This document shows, one piece after another, positions 51,643 through 61,282 of a DNA stretch of 64,000 bases (position 1 is its first letter; each line of letters begins with the position of its first letter). Both the position numbers and the translations under genes were made by a program. This DNA comes from UBA1206 sp050953105 (GTDB lineage Bacteria; Bacillota; Clostridia; Oscillospirales; CAG-382), in assembly GCA_050953105.1 (NCBI GenBank), contig JBMNMA010000007.1:62001-126000 (forward strand). The letters are read 5' to 3'. The notes below the pieces were generated by a model that searched no databases, was not told the DNA's origin, and was given only the letters and a program-made list of their open reading frames with translations.

Positions 51643-53190
51643 GTGTCCCAAACACCAGCCATTGAGTTTAAAAATATAACAAAATCCTTCGGGCCGGTTG
51701 TTGCCAACGATAACGTATCCTTTGAGATCCGCCGGGGTGAGATAATGTCCATTCTCGGTGAAAACGGTTCGGGTAAAACAACGCTTATGAACATGCTTGC
51801 CGGCATATATTATCCCGACAGCGGAAAGATATTTATAAACGGCAATCCTGTTTCTATAAAGTCGCCCAGAGATGCCTTTGATTTGGGGATCGGTATGATC
51901 CACCAGCACTTTAAACTTATCGACGTCTTTACCGCCACCGAAAACGTGGTGCTGGGCTTACCCGGAAAATTAAAGCTTGACATGAAAACCGCCCGGGAAA
52001 AAGTGGTGGAGATATGCAACAAATACGGCTTTGAACTTAATCCCGACCAGAAGGTTTACGATATGACGGTTTCTCAAAAGCAAACCCTTGAAATCGTAAA
52101 GCTCCTTTACCGTAAAGCCGACATCCTTATACTTGACGAACCCACTGCTGTTTTAACCCCACAGGAAACCAAAAAGCTGTTTGCGGTTTTGCGTAACATG
52201 CGCAACGACGGCAAGTCGATAATAATAATCACCCATAAGCTCCATGAGGTGCTTTCGGTTTCCGACCGGGTGGCGATACTGCGTAAAGGCGAATATGTCG
52301 CAACGGTTGAAACCAAAGATGCCACCGAGCTGTCCCTTACCGAAATGATGGTGGGGCGTAAAGTTGACCTTAACATCCTCCGCAACGACGTGGTAAACCC
52401 CATAAAACGAATAGATGTCCAAAATCTTTCGGTGGTAAACCACGAAGGACGCAAAGTCCTTGACAATATTTCATTTGAACTGTATGGCGGAGAAATTTTA
52501 GGTATTGCCGGTATTTCGGGAAGCGGGCAAAAAGAACTGCTTGAAGCAATAGCGGGATTACAGAAAACCAGTCCGGGCAGTAAAATTGAATTTTATCCTC
52601 CGGGCAAAGAAAACGACGCTAAATCCCTTTTGGGCAAATCCCCAAAGGAAATCAGAAACTATGGCATAACCCTATCCTTCGTTCCGGAGGACAGGTTGGG
52701 AATGGGCCTTGTCGGCTCAATGGGTATTCCCGAAAACATGATGCTTAAAACTTATAACGAAGAAAACGGCTTTTTCCTTAACCTTAAAAACCCCATTAAG
52801 GATGCCGAGAAAATAAAAATCGCCCTTGAGGTGGCTACCCCGTCGTTGAACACGCCGGTGCGCACTCTGTCGGGCGGTAACATTCAAAAGGTGCTGGTGG
52901 GACGGGAAATTTCCAACGTCCCTGCGGTGCTTATGACCGCCTACGCTGTCCGGGGGCTTGACATAAACACCTCATACCTTATTTATGACCTTATAAACGA
53001 GCAAAAGCGCAAAGGCGTTGCCGTTATTTTCGTAGGGGAGGATTTAGACGTTCTCCTTGCCATAAGCGACAGGATTTTGGTGCTGTGCGGCGGCAAATGC
53101 ACGGGAATAGTGGACGCCCGCACCGCCACCAAGGAGCAGATAGGTCTTATGATGACAACCCACAGCGACGGAGGTGAGGATAATGGCTGA
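51643..53190 (+). CDS. BMP-type ABC transporter, double ATPase subunit
   Basis: 515 residues, two fused nucleotide-binding domains. The first has Walker A LGENGSGKTTLMNML and Walker B ILILDEPTAVLTP. The second has IAGISGSGQKELLEA and LSGGNIQKVLVGREI; its Walker B is altered (AVLMTAYAVRGLD) without the usual acidic residue, as often found in sugar/nucleoside importers. Start is GTG 51643 after AGGAGG. It energises uptake through the two permeases encoded directly downstream. Confidence 0.93.
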   Translation: MSQTPAIEFKNITKSFGPVVANDNVSFEIRRGEIMSILGENGSGKTTLMNMLAGIYYPDSGKIFINGNPVSIKSPRDAFDLGIGMIHQHFKLIDVFTATENVVLGLPGKLKLDMKTAREKVVEICNKYGFELNPDQKVYDMTVSQKQTLEIVKLLYRKADILILDEPTAVLTPQETKKLFAVLRNMRNDGKSIIIITHKLHEVLSVSDRVAILRKGEYVATVETKDATELSLTEMMVGRKVDLNILRNDVVNPIKRIDVQNLSVVNHEGRKVLDNISFELYGGEILGIAGISGSGQKELLEAIAGLQKTSPGSKIEFYPPGKENDAKSLLGKSPKEIRNYGITLSFVPEDRLGMGLVGSMGIPENMMLKTYNEENGFFLNLKNPIKDAEKIKIALEVATPSLNTPVRTLSGGNIQKVLVGREISNVPAVLMTAYAVRGLDINTSYLIYDLINEQKRKGVAVIFVGEDLDVLLAISDRILVLCGGKCTGIVDARTATKEQIGLMMTTHSDGGEDNG

Positions 53191-54340
53191 GAATACCAAA
53201 ACCCGCCGTGAACCTTTAATTCACATATCAAAGCGTATAACCTTTCCTTTTTGGAAGGCAATGCTTATCCGGCTGGGAGCGTTTTTGGCCGCTCTTGCCT
53301 TTATCGCCGTCTTTGTATATATAATTTTCGGTATAAACCCCAAGGATTTATACTTCACCATGTTCAAGGGAGCGTTTTTGGGTAAATATCTCCTGCCTAC
53401 CATAAAGGCGTCGGCAAAGCTGTTATGCCTTGCGGTGGCCCTTGCCCCTGCCTTTAAGATGCGTTTTTGGAACATAGGCGCCGAAGGGCAGATGATAATG
53501 GGAGCCATGACAGCGGCATATATAATGCACGAATACCCCTCACTCCCCAACTGGCTGCTTATAATTTTAATGTGTATCTTCGGCACCCTTGCCGGAGCAA
53601 TCTGGGGCTTAATCCCCGCAGCCTTTAAAGCCAAATTCGGAACCAACGAAACATTGTTCACCCTTATGATGAACTATATATCCATACAAACCGTCCAATA
53701 TTTTATGAACCTTTGGCGGGGCAACCGTCCTTCCTTAGGAAAAATCAACGACAACATCGGCATGGGTGAAAATTATCACAAGGGTTATTTAAGCTATTCC
53801 TGGGAGAAGGTTAAAAACCCCGCCTGGTATCAGAACGAGGACTTGTGGTATATTTTAATTATCGCCGTCATTGCGGTGTTAATGTATATATACCTTAAAA
53901 AAACAAAACAGGGTTATGAAATCGCCGTGGTGGGTGATTCCCAGAACACCGCCCGTTATGCCGGAATTTCGGTAAACAAGGTTATTATACGGACAATGCT
54001 AATTTCCGGCGCAATCTGCGGTCTATGCGGCTTTATGACCGTTTCTTTCCAGACACACACCATAACCAACCACATTTCAGGCGGTTACGGCTTTACCGCA
54101 ATTATCGTGGCCTGGATGTCCCGCATGAACACGCTGGCAATGGCCGGAGTTTCGGTGTTGGTTATCGCCCTTGAAAAAGGGTCAGAGGCTGTGGCAAACG
54201 TCTTCAACACCACCACCGGATTCCCCACCGCCGCAGCAAGCATTATCGTAGGCCTTTTCCTGTTATTCATCATCGGCAGCGAGTTTTTTATAAATTACAA
54301 ACTCAACTTCCGCCGTTCGTCAAAGAAGGAGGTTAAGTAA
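53183..54340 (+). CDS. ABC transporter permease, BMP/nucleoside type
   Basis: 385 residues, about nine or ten membrane helices. The family block MRFWNIGAEGQMIMGAMTAAY (about 93-113) and the EAA-like NTARYAGISVNKVIIRTMLISGAICGLCG are typical of the first permease in BMP operons. ATG 53183 follows GGAGGTGAGG and overlaps the ATPase gene by eight bases; the in-frame ATG at 53174 lies within that ribosome site. Confidence 0.93.
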   Translation: MAENTKTRREPLIHISKRITFPFWKAMLIRLGAFLAALAFIAVFVYIIFGINPKDLYFTMFKGAFLGKYLLPTIKASAKLLCLAVALAPAFKMRFWNIGAEGQMIMGAMTAAYIMHEYPSLPNWLLIILMCIFGTLAGAIWGLIPAAFKAKFGTNETLFTLMMNYISIQTVQYFMNLWRGNRPSLGKINDNIGMGENYHKGYLSYSWEKVKNPAWYQNEDLWYILIIAVIAVLMYIYLKKTKQGYEIAVVGDSQNTARYAGISVNKVIIRTMLISGAICGLCGFMTVSFQTHTITNHISGGYGFTAIIVAWMSRMNTLAMAGVSVLVIALEKGSEAVANVFNTTTGFPTAAASIIVGLFLLFIIGSEFFINYKLNFRRSSKKEVK

Positions 54341-55314
54341 TGGATATAGTAAACTGGCTACATCAGGCCATAGTTTTCGGCGCATTCCTTATGCTTGCCG
54401 CCTTGGGCGAGCTGCTGACCGAAAAAGCCGGCAACCTTAACCTCGGCACCGCCGGTATTATGTGTGTAGGCGCCGCATCCGGTATTGCTGGGCTTGACAT
54501 TTACAAATCCTCCGGCGGCTCAAACACCATACTTCTGGTGCTTATATCATTAGGCGCAGCCTTTGCCGCCGCCGCATTTATGGGACTCATTTATTCCTTT
54601 TTCACCACAACACTGCGTATAAATCAGAACGTGGTGGGGCTGGTGCTTACCATATTCGGCACCGGCATGGCAAAGTTTATGTCTGCCACCATAATTAAAA
54701 TACCCTCAAGCGGAAATGTCCGGTTTGATGATGCTTACGGGGTGTTTAACACAAAAATCCCCTTTTTATCAGATAAACTCGGTATAGTGTCAAAGCTGTT
54801 ATTCAGCTACGGCTTTATGTTTTATCTGACTATAATTATTATAGTAGGTGCCGCATGGTTTTTAAGCAAAACCCGTTTCGGTCTTGCATTAAGGGCAGTA
54901 GGGGAAAACCCCGGCACCGCTGATGCCGCCGGTATTAATGTTATAAAATATAAATATGTAACAAGCTGCATAGGCTCCGGCCTTACCGGTATTGCGGGAA
55001 TATTCTGCGTTATGGAATTTAAAAGCGGTTCCTGGTCAACCACCGACATTTCCTCAATCGAGGCTTTCGGCTGGCTGGCGGTTGCCCTTGTTATATTCGC
55101 CATGTGGAAACCGTTGAATTTAATCTGGGGTTCAATAGTGTTCGGCGCTTTCTACTGGATATATCAGTATATCCACGCCATACCCATCGACCTCACACAA
55201 ATGCTCCCCTATATCGTAACCATAATAGTTCTTATTGTGGTAAGCTTAAGGAGCAAAAAGGAAAATCAAGGCCCCGCCTCACTGGGCTTGTCCTACTTCA
55301 GAGAAGACAGATAA
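54340..55314 (+). CDS. ABC transporter permease, BMP/nucleoside type, second subunit
   Basis: 324 residues with about eight membrane helices. LLTEKAGNLNLGTAGIMCVGAA near the N-terminus and LRAVGENPGTADAAGINVIKYKYV (about 182-205) match the second permease of the family. The start overlaps the first permease's stop by one base (TAATG). A terminator closes the operon. Confidence 0.93.
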   Translation: MDIVNWLHQAIVFGAFLMLAALGELLTEKAGNLNLGTAGIMCVGAASGIAGLDIYKSSGGSNTILLVLISLGAAFAAAAFMGLIYSFFTTTLRINQNVVGLVLTIFGTGMAKFMSATIIKIPSSGNVRFDDAYGVFNTKIPFLSDKLGIVSKLLFSYGFMFYLTIIIIVGAAWFLSKTRFGLALRAVGENPGTADAAGINVIKYKYVTSCIGSGLTGIAGIFCVMEFKSGSWSTTDISSIEAFGWLAVALVIFAMWKPLNLIWGSIVFGAFYWIYQYIHAIPIDLTQMLPYIVTIIVLIVVSLRSKKENQGPASLGLSYFREDR

Positions 55315-55320
55315 ATATAA

Positions 55321-55353
55321 AATCCGCCGTAAAAAACGGCGGATTTAATTTTT
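55321..55353 (+). terminator. Terminator of the nucleoside transporter operon
   Basis: AAATCCGCCGT (55321-55331), loop AAAAA, ACGGCGGATTT (55337-55347), then T-rich sequence. Arms nearly identical to those at 17201. Confidence 0.88.
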
Positions 55354-55424
55354 TATGGCTATAAACCTTTTTCCTTCAAAATCAATATACTATACTAAGC
55401 GGATTATTCGAAGGGAGGGAAAAA

Positions 55425-55883
55425 ATGCGTTATAACGACGATTTCAACGCCAAAATATCCGACTGTGTCGCAATAAGACGCTCCAACGACCACGGCCCGA
55501 ACCCCGTGGTGACGGATATGGAAAAGGTAACAAAGCAAAACAACTATTTCCGCACCGCTTACTGGACGGGAAAATACTTTCAGGTAACCCTTATGAGCCT
55601 TAACCCCAATGAGGACATAGGCGCAGAGGTTCACCACGACACCGACCAGTTTATCCGTGTCGAGCAGGGGCAGGGCATGGTTCTTATGGGCAGCGACAGA
55701 AACAATATCAACATTAGGCGTCGTATATCCGACGACGATGCCGTCATCATTCCCGCAGGGACATGGCACAATATTATAAACACCGGCAGAGACCAAATGA
55801 AGCTTTATTCCATATATGCACCCCCAGCCCATCCCTTCGGCACCGTTCACCCCACCAAACGGGATGATACACACCATCACTGA
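55425..55883 (+). CDS. Cupin-domain protein
   Basis: 152 residues, one beta-barrel. Metal-binding motif 1 is EVHHDTDQFIRVEQGQG (about 69-85) and motif 2 is PAGTWHNIINTG (about 112-123). The protein ends in three histidines. Related proteins include mannose-6-phosphate isomerase-like cupins; the substrate is unknown. Cytosolic, no partners in operon. GGAGGG precedes the ATG. Confidence 0.88.
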   Translation: MRYNDDFNAKISDCVAIRRSNDHGPNPVVTDMEKVTKQNNYFRTAYWTGKYFQVTLMSLNPNEDIGAEVHHDTDQFIRVEQGQGMVLMGSDRNNINIRRRISDDDAVIIPAGTWHNIINTGRDQMKLYSIYAPPAHPFGTVHPTKRDDTHHH

Positions 55884-55918
55884 AAACACCGCAGGTAAAA
55901 CCTGCGGTGTTTCTTTAA
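55884..55918. terminator. Bidirectional terminator between the cupin and TlpA-like genes
   Basis: AAACACCGCAGG (55884-55895), loop TAAAA, CCTGCGGTGTTT, then CTTT. On the minus strand it follows the stop of the thioredoxin-like gene. Confidence 0.85.
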
Positions 55919-56484
55919 TTGTTGATTATTTGCTTAAGGCCTGCTTCTATGGTTTCCTTGCTCACCGCACCCTGATAGCCTTTAACGAAATATCCTTCGG
56001 AATCTATAAACAACGTAACCGGGATATAAGCTATGCTATAGGCGTAGGCCGCCGATTGCTTGTCGTCAAAGAAAACCGGGAAGTTATAGCCTTTTTCATT
56101 GACATAAGCCTTAGCCGATGCCACCGTTTCCTGATAACCGTCTACCAAATCCACCATCATAAAGGTTACTTTGTCTTTGTACTGGCTGTAAAGCTCGTTA
56201 AAGGAGCCCATTTCCTCCCGGCAGGTGGGGCACCAGGACGCCCAGAAGTTAATAATCACCGGCTTGCCGATAAAGTCGGAAAGCTTTACGCTTTTTCCCT
56301 CCATGTCGGTTACGGTAAAGTCGGGGGCTTTTAATTTTTCGCTATCCGACAAATCCTCGGTTGTGTTGCTGTTTGCATTGTTGGGGTTGTAATCCTTGGA
56401 CAGCTCCGAGTAAGACAAATAAATAACCACAAACAGCACTGCCACAAGGCCTATAAGAACAACGGTTTTTAATTTAGATTTCAT
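55915..56484 (-). CDS. TlpA/ResA-like membrane-anchored thioredoxin
   Basis: 189 residues. One N-terminal membrane helix (about 7-27) anchors an extracytoplasmic thioredoxin fold with the active site NFWASWCPTCREEMGSF (CPTC, about 85-88). It would reduce disulfides outside the membrane and receive electrons through the CcdA protein encoded 22 bases upstream. In Bacillus a similar pair (StoA and CcdA) is needed for spore cortex and another (ResA and CcdA) for cytochrome c; with several spore genes in this window the former is the better guess. Confidence 0.9.
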   Translation of the reverse strand: MKSKLKTVVLIGLVAVLFVVIYLSYSELSKDYNPNNANSNTTEDLSDSEKLKAPDFTVTDMEGKSVKLSDFIGKPVIINFWASWCPTCREEMGSFNELYSQYKDKVTFMMVDLVDGYQETVASAKAYVNEKGYNFPVFFDDKQSAAYAYSIAYIPVTLFIDSEGYFVKGYQGAVSKETIEAGLKQIINN

Positions 56485-56506
56485 AACAATACTCCAATCG
56501 GGTTAT

Positions 56507-57178
56507 TTAAAAGGAAAGAAGGGAAACAAGCTTTACCATTAATCCCAAGGCCGTTAAAATGCCGATAATTATAAGCAGACAGCCGGATATTATGCGAATA
56601 ACCTTATAATTTTTCTTTATAAAGTCAAAGGCGGATTTTAGCCGGTCAATAAGCAGCGCACTTGCCATAAAGGGAAGTCCCAGCCCCAAGGAATAGCAAA
56701 GCAGCATTAAAACCCCCTTCATGCTCCCTCCGGAGGATGCCGCAAGCATAAGGGCCGAGCCTAAAAAGGCGCCGGTGCAGGGTGTCCAGCTTAAAGAAAA
56801 AATAACACCGAACAAAAAGCAGGATAAAAGCTTTCCCTGTTTGGGTTTTAGAGCAATTTTGCTCCCCGGGTTTAAAAAAGGAATTTTTATAACCTCCAAA
56901 AAGCTAAGGCCAAAGATAACCATGATAATGCCGGTGGCAATATTAACCGCCATCCGGTGGGATTTTAAAAACATTCCCACCGTCCCGGCAAAGGCGCCTA
57001 AGGTTACAAAAACCAAAGTAAAGCCTAATACAAACCCGAATGCGTTAAGTATGGTGGTTTTTCTTTTGCTTTCATTGTCCTGGCCTGCGAAGAAGGATAT
57101 ATACACCGGCAACAGTGGCAGCAGACAGGGGGAAATAAAGGTTATTATACCCTCAAAAAACGTTAGCAGATAATCCAT
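56507..57178 (-). CDS. CcdA family thiol-electron transporter
   Basis: 223 residues with six membrane helices. The conserved ISPCLLPLLPVYISFFAG (helix 1, one of the two redox cysteines) and SLSWTPCTGAFLGSALMLAA (helix 4, the other) are intact. It carries electrons from cytosolic thioredoxin to outside partners, here the TlpA-like protein. ATG 57178 has AAGGGGG five bases upstream; the longer frame to 57202 adds only residues overlapping that site. Confidence 0.92.
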   Translation of the reverse strand: MDYLLTFFEGIITFISPCLLPLLPVYISFFAGQDNESKRKTTILNAFGFVLGFTLVFVTLGAFAGTVGMFLKSHRMAVNIATGIIMVIFGLSFLEVIKIPFLNPGSKIALKPKQGKLLSCFLFGVIFSLSWTPCTGAFLGSALMLAASSGGSMKGVLMLLCYSLGLGLPFMASALLIDRLKSAFDFIKKNYKVIRIISGCLLIIIGILTALGLMVKLVSLLSF

Positions 57179-57317
57179 ATTAACCCCCTTGGTAAGTTGC
57201 AATATATAAAGCTAATGATAATTAAATATTGATAATAAATCTTATGTAATTTTGTTACATTATTTATAACAAAAATTGAACATGACTGCCAACAATACCT
57301 TGGAATACCATAAATCA

Positions 57318-57350
57318 AAAAAATGCACTCCGCTTCAAGCGGAGTGCATT
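57318..57350 (-). terminator. Terminator of the ABC exporter operon
   Basis: ATGCACTCCGC and GCGGAGTGCAT (57323-57349) with a T-run on the minus strand. Confidence 0.88.
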
Positions 57351-57366
57351 ATATTTGTCTATAAAA

Positions 57367-59211
57367 TCAGGTGTAATACTGGGCCTGGGCGTGCCACAGT
57401 TCGTGGTATTTGCCGTCCTTGGCGGCTAATAGCTTGTCGTGGCTTCCCCGCTGGACAATTTGTCCCCCGTCAAACACCAGAATGTTGTCGCAAAAACGGC
57501 ATGACGAAAGCCGGTGGCTTATATACACCGCCGTCCGCCCGCCCACAATGGTGTCGAACTTGGAATATATCTCTGCCTCTGCAATTGGGTCAAGGGCAGC
57601 CGTAGGCTCGTCAAGAATTATAAACGGGGCATTTTTATGTAACGCTCTGGCAAGGGCAATCTTCTGGGCCTCGCCCCCCGAAATATCCACGCCGTCGTTG
57701 GAAAAATCCCTGCCCAGACAGGTTTGTATCCCCTTGTCAAGGGTTTTAAGCTTTTCGCCAAACCCCGTCATTTCAAGGCAGGATTTCACCTTGTCCTCGT
57801 CATACTCTCTGCCGCAGGCTACGTTTTCGCCTATGGAAACCGAAAACAGGGAAAAATCCTGAAAAACCACCGAAAACAGCGACAAATATTCGGTGTAGTC
57901 GTATTCCTTTATATTTGCGCCGTCAAGGAGAATTTCCCCCTCGGTGGGGTCATAAAGTCGGCAAAGCAGCTTAATAAAGGTGGTCTTGCCCGAACCGTTC
58001 ATCCCCACCACCGCCATCTTGTCCCCGACATTGAACTTAATCGAAACGTCCTTTAAGGCATATTCCTCGCTGCGGGGATATTTAAAGGAAACGTTTTTGA
58101 ATTCAATCTCATACCGGTTATCATCCCGCTTTTGAATATGCCGTGTGCCGGATTTCATGTCGTTGGGGAGGTCAAGATATTCAAACAGGGGAAGCAGGTA
58201 TTTGTTGTTTTCAAGCAGCCTGCCTATACGGGTGCTGAAGGTGGACACCGCATCTATAAACTTTTCCACCGTTCCCCGGTAAAGCACAAAGCTGCCTATT
58301 CCGAACACCCCTATATAGGCCTTTGCCCCTATGAATATAAACAACGCCATATTCATTATTGCTGTCCAGATGGTGCGGTAGTTGTTGTATTTTAAGCTGT
58401 TTTTGTTTGAACGGACATAATAGGATTTGTCAAGCCATACTTTAAGGGTTTCGTCAAGTATAAGCTTTCGCATATCAAATATAACGCTGTCCGAGCCGTC
58501 GTGCTTTAAAAAGGCGTTTACCCGAATATTTTTCTTGGTAAACTCGTTCCAGATATCATAGCTTTTCTTTGTTTCCCGGTTGGCAGACACAATCTGCACC
58601 ACCACGTTTATGGCTATAAGCAGCAGCACAATCACCGACGACACCGGCTTGTTTATAAAGGCGAAAAAGCCGTTAAAATCCCCCTTGGCGGTCATGGTGA
58701 GCATAGACGCCGTCAGCGACACCGAAAGAATGACGTTAACCGTGGACGATACCACAAACCAGTAGCACCAGTAAAGCTGAATAAGTCCTCCCGCCACATG
58801 GTCCTTCATCATGGATATTTGGTTTCGCAGCTCGTAAACCTTGGGGTTTTCAAGATGCTCATATTTCATGGTGTTCTGGTATTCAAGGAAGAACATATCC
58901 TCGTGATACCATTGGAGGCTTTCGTATTTATAAGCCATCCAGTTAATAAAATGTATAGCCACTCGCAGGATAAATTCGCCCACTACGGTTATAAAGGCGT
59001 ATTTCATTAGCTTGTTTATGTCCGCTCCGGCGGCAAGTTCGTTTATTATAAGGGAGGACATAAACAGCGTTAGATAGGGCGAAAGCTGCTGGGAAATGCA
59101 GTTAACCGTCCGCCAGAACATATTGGCCGGACAGGTTTTATAAAGCAGCTTATATCCCCGCCAGATAAGGGCAAGCTCCTCTTTTATGCTCCGTTCCCTT
59201 TGCTTTTTCAT
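57367..59211 (-). CDS. ABC exporter half, ATPase fused to membrane domain
   Basis: 614 residues. Six membrane helices occupy about 30-310. The ATPase domain has Walker A GMNGSGKTTFIKLL (about 405-418), signature DISGGEAQKIALARAL and Walker B ILDEPTAALDP with an intact H-loop (ISHRLSSCRFC). It overlaps the preceding exporter gene by four bases, so the two probably form a heterodimer. The substrate is unknown; there is no peptide precursor gene or modifying enzyme nearby. Confidence 0.92.
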   Translation of the reverse strand: MKKQRERSIKEELALIWRGYKLLYKTCPANMFWRTVNCISQQLSPYLTLFMSSLIINELAAGADINKLMKYAFITVVGEFILRVAIHFINWMAYKYESLQWYHEDMFFLEYQNTMKYEHLENPKVYELRNQISMMKDHVAGGLIQLYWCYWFVVSSTVNVILSVSLTASMLTMTAKGDFNGFFAFINKPVSSVIVLLLIAINVVVQIVSANRETKKSYDIWNEFTKKNIRVNAFLKHDGSDSVIFDMRKLILDETLKVWLDKSYYVRSNKNSLKYNNYRTIWTAIMNMALFIFIGAKAYIGVFGIGSFVLYRGTVEKFIDAVSTFSTRIGRLLENNKYLLPLFEYLDLPNDMKSGTRHIQKRDDNRYEIEFKNVSFKYPRSEEYALKDVSIKFNVGDKMAVVGMNGSGKTTFIKLLCRLYDPTEGEILLDGANIKEYDYTEYLSLFSVVFQDFSLFSVSIGENVACGREYDEDKVKSCLEMTGFGEKLKTLDKGIQTCLGRDFSNDGVDISGGEAQKIALARALHKNAPFIILDEPTAALDPIAEAEIYSKFDTIVGGRTAVYISHRLSSCRFCDNILVFDGGQIVQRGSHDKLLAAKDGKYHELWHAQAQYYT

Positions 59212-61091
59212 TGGGCCACCTCCTCGGTGTAGTATCTGCTCTGAACATTGAACAGTTCGGCATACTTGCCCCCCTTGGCCATTAGCTCGGCATGGCTGCC
59301 GCTTTCGGCAAGGACGGCACCGTCAAGGAGATAAATCCGGTCGCAAAACCTTGTGGATGCAAGACGGTGGGATATGAATATGGAGGTTTTGTTCTGCCCC
59401 ACCTCAAAATACCTTTTATACATGGCGTCCTCGGCAATGGGGTCAAGGGCCGCCGTAGGCTCGTCAAGGATAAGTATGGGGGCGTTGCGGTATAAGGCTC
59501 TGGCAAACAGCAGCTTTTGCTTTTCGCCGCCCGAAAGGTCCACCGCATCGCTGTCCACCTGGCGGTCAAGCTGGGTGTTTATGCCGTTTTTAAGGGATAC
59601 CACCTTTTCCCAAAGGCCAGCGGTCTTAAGGCAGGTTATCACCTTTTCCACATCCATTTCGCTCTCGTCGCACAAGGCAACATTCCCCGCTATGGACATG
59701 GGGAGGATATTGTAGTCCTGACATATAAGTGAAAACATGGCATACAAATCGTCCCGGTTGTATTCGAAAACCGAATGGCCGTCGATAAGCACCTCGCCTT
59801 CGGTGGGGAGGAGAAGTCCGCAGCACAGCTTGGTAAGGGTGGTTTTACCGGCACCGTTTAGTCCCACAAGGGCAATACGCTCGCCGGCTTCGATTTTCAG
59901 GTTAATGTTTTCAAGCACGTTTTTCTGCCCTTCGGGATATTTGTAGGAAACGTTTTTAAATTCAATCGACTTTGGGGTGGTAAAATCCACTTTTATCCCC
60001 TTGTCCCGGTTGAGCCGGCCCTTGATGTCGAAAAACTCCCTGAAGTCGGAAACGGCAATGGCGTCGGCCCGCATGTTGGCGTAGTTGCCGATAATCCCGC
60101 CTATAAAACCCGAAACCTGGGTTATTGCCGAAAAATACAGCACAAATTCCGCCGTGGTAACATCCCCGGCCACCGCTTTTTGAATTAAGAAGGCGTATGC
60201 CAGACCGTCCCGTAGCAGCGTTATTATAAAGTTGGTGCCCGAAACCAGGGTTAAGGTTATCTGAAGCTTGTTTAGCCAGTGGAGGTGTTCTTTGACAAGC
60301 ACCTTCATAAGAGCCTGAAAGTAGCCCGCCAGATTATACAGCCGTATGTCCTTGCCGTATTTTAAGTCACGGGAAACGCTGTAGGTAATGTAGTTTATCT
60401 TTTTGCGAACCAAATCCCGCTCGGCAGCGTCCTGATAATCCTTGTTCTGCTTGTATTTTTGGGCGAAATAGTTTATAAATGATCCGGCTACAAGCAGCAG
60501 AACTATAACGGGACTTAGCATTGATATAACCGAGCCGAAAAGCAAAAAGCAGATGATGTCTATCATCATGCCGGCCAGCTTGTTGGGGAACTCGTTGGCG
60601 GAGTTCCAGGTGGCGTTGTAGGCTCTGTTTATTTTTTCCTGATTTTCCTTCTCAAGCTTTAAATATGCGTCCATATCCCGGTAGTGGACAAAAATCATAT
60701 AGCTCATCATGTTATTGATAATAAGCCGGGAAGTTCCCCGATAAGAGTCCACCAGGTTGGTTATAAGCTTAAACACAAGCTGCGCCGTAAGCAGCAGCAC
60801 TATAACCCATACCACCGGAGAAAAGGTTTTACTGTTTGCCAGCTTGTCGAGGACGATTGAGGGGATATATAAATTTAACGCATACATGGCGACGGCAAGG
60901 GGAATTATCGCCACCGCCGTTAAGGCAATGGTTCTGTCCCATTCCCACAGCTTGAACATCATCCACCTAAAGCAGGAAAAGGCTTTGTATTTGGGAATCC
61001 GCTTTGGCTTTTTTTGCTTTTCCTTTGGTTTGGTAGGTTTAATTTCTTCTTTTTCCTCTTGTGTCTGGTTTTTATTGCTTTTGGTTTTCAT
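59208..61091 (-). CDS. ABC exporter half, ATPase fused to membrane domain, with charged N-terminus
   Basis: 627 residues. An unusual N-terminal extension of about 35 residues is almost entirely Lys, Glu, Gln and Pro. Six membrane helices follow, then the ATPase domain with Walker A GLNGAGKTTLTKLC, signature DLSGGEKQKLLFARAL and Walker B ILDEPTAALDP. Both halves appear catalytically complete. The frame extends to 61124, but ATG 61091 is better placed after AGGCGG. It is the first gene of the exporter operon. Confidence 0.9.
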   Translation of the reverse strand: MKTKSNKNQTQEEKEEIKPTKPKEKQKKPKRIPKYKAFSCFRWMMFKLWEWDRTIALTAVAIIPLAVAMYALNLYIPSIVLDKLANSKTFSPVVWVIVLLLTAQLVFKLITNLVDSYRGTSRLIINNMMSYMIFVHYRDMDAYLKLEKENQEKINRAYNATWNSANEFPNKLAGMMIDIICFLLFGSVISMLSPVIVLLLVAGSFINYFAQKYKQNKDYQDAAERDLVRKKINYITYSVSRDLKYGKDIRLYNLAGYFQALMKVLVKEHLHWLNKLQITLTLVSGTNFIITLLRDGLAYAFLIQKAVAGDVTTAEFVLYFSAITQVSGFIGGIIGNYANMRADAIAVSDFREFFDIKGRLNRDKGIKVDFTTPKSIEFKNVSYKYPEGQKNVLENINLKIEAGERIALVGLNGAGKTTLTKLCCGLLLPTEGEVLIDGHSVFEYNRDDLYAMFSLICQDYNILPMSIAGNVALCDESEMDVEKVITCLKTAGLWEKVVSLKNGINTQLDRQVDSDAVDLSGGEKQKLLFARALYRNAPILILDEPTAALDPIAEDAMYKRYFEVGQNKTSIFISHRLASTRFCDRIYLLDGAVLAESGSHAELMAKGGKYAELFNVQSRYYTEEVAQ

Positions 61092-61282
61092 ACAAACCGC
61101 CTGCTTTCGTTTTGTTAAATTCAAGCAATATTAACACATGATTATTATTATGTCAACAAATTGCAACTAAGGGTTGAGGAAAAAATTACCTTATTTACCT
61201 GTATATCCTGAAAATGTCTTTACTTTTATTGCCGAATGTTTTATAATTATATATCGTAATAAAATTTCGGAGGTATAAGGGT

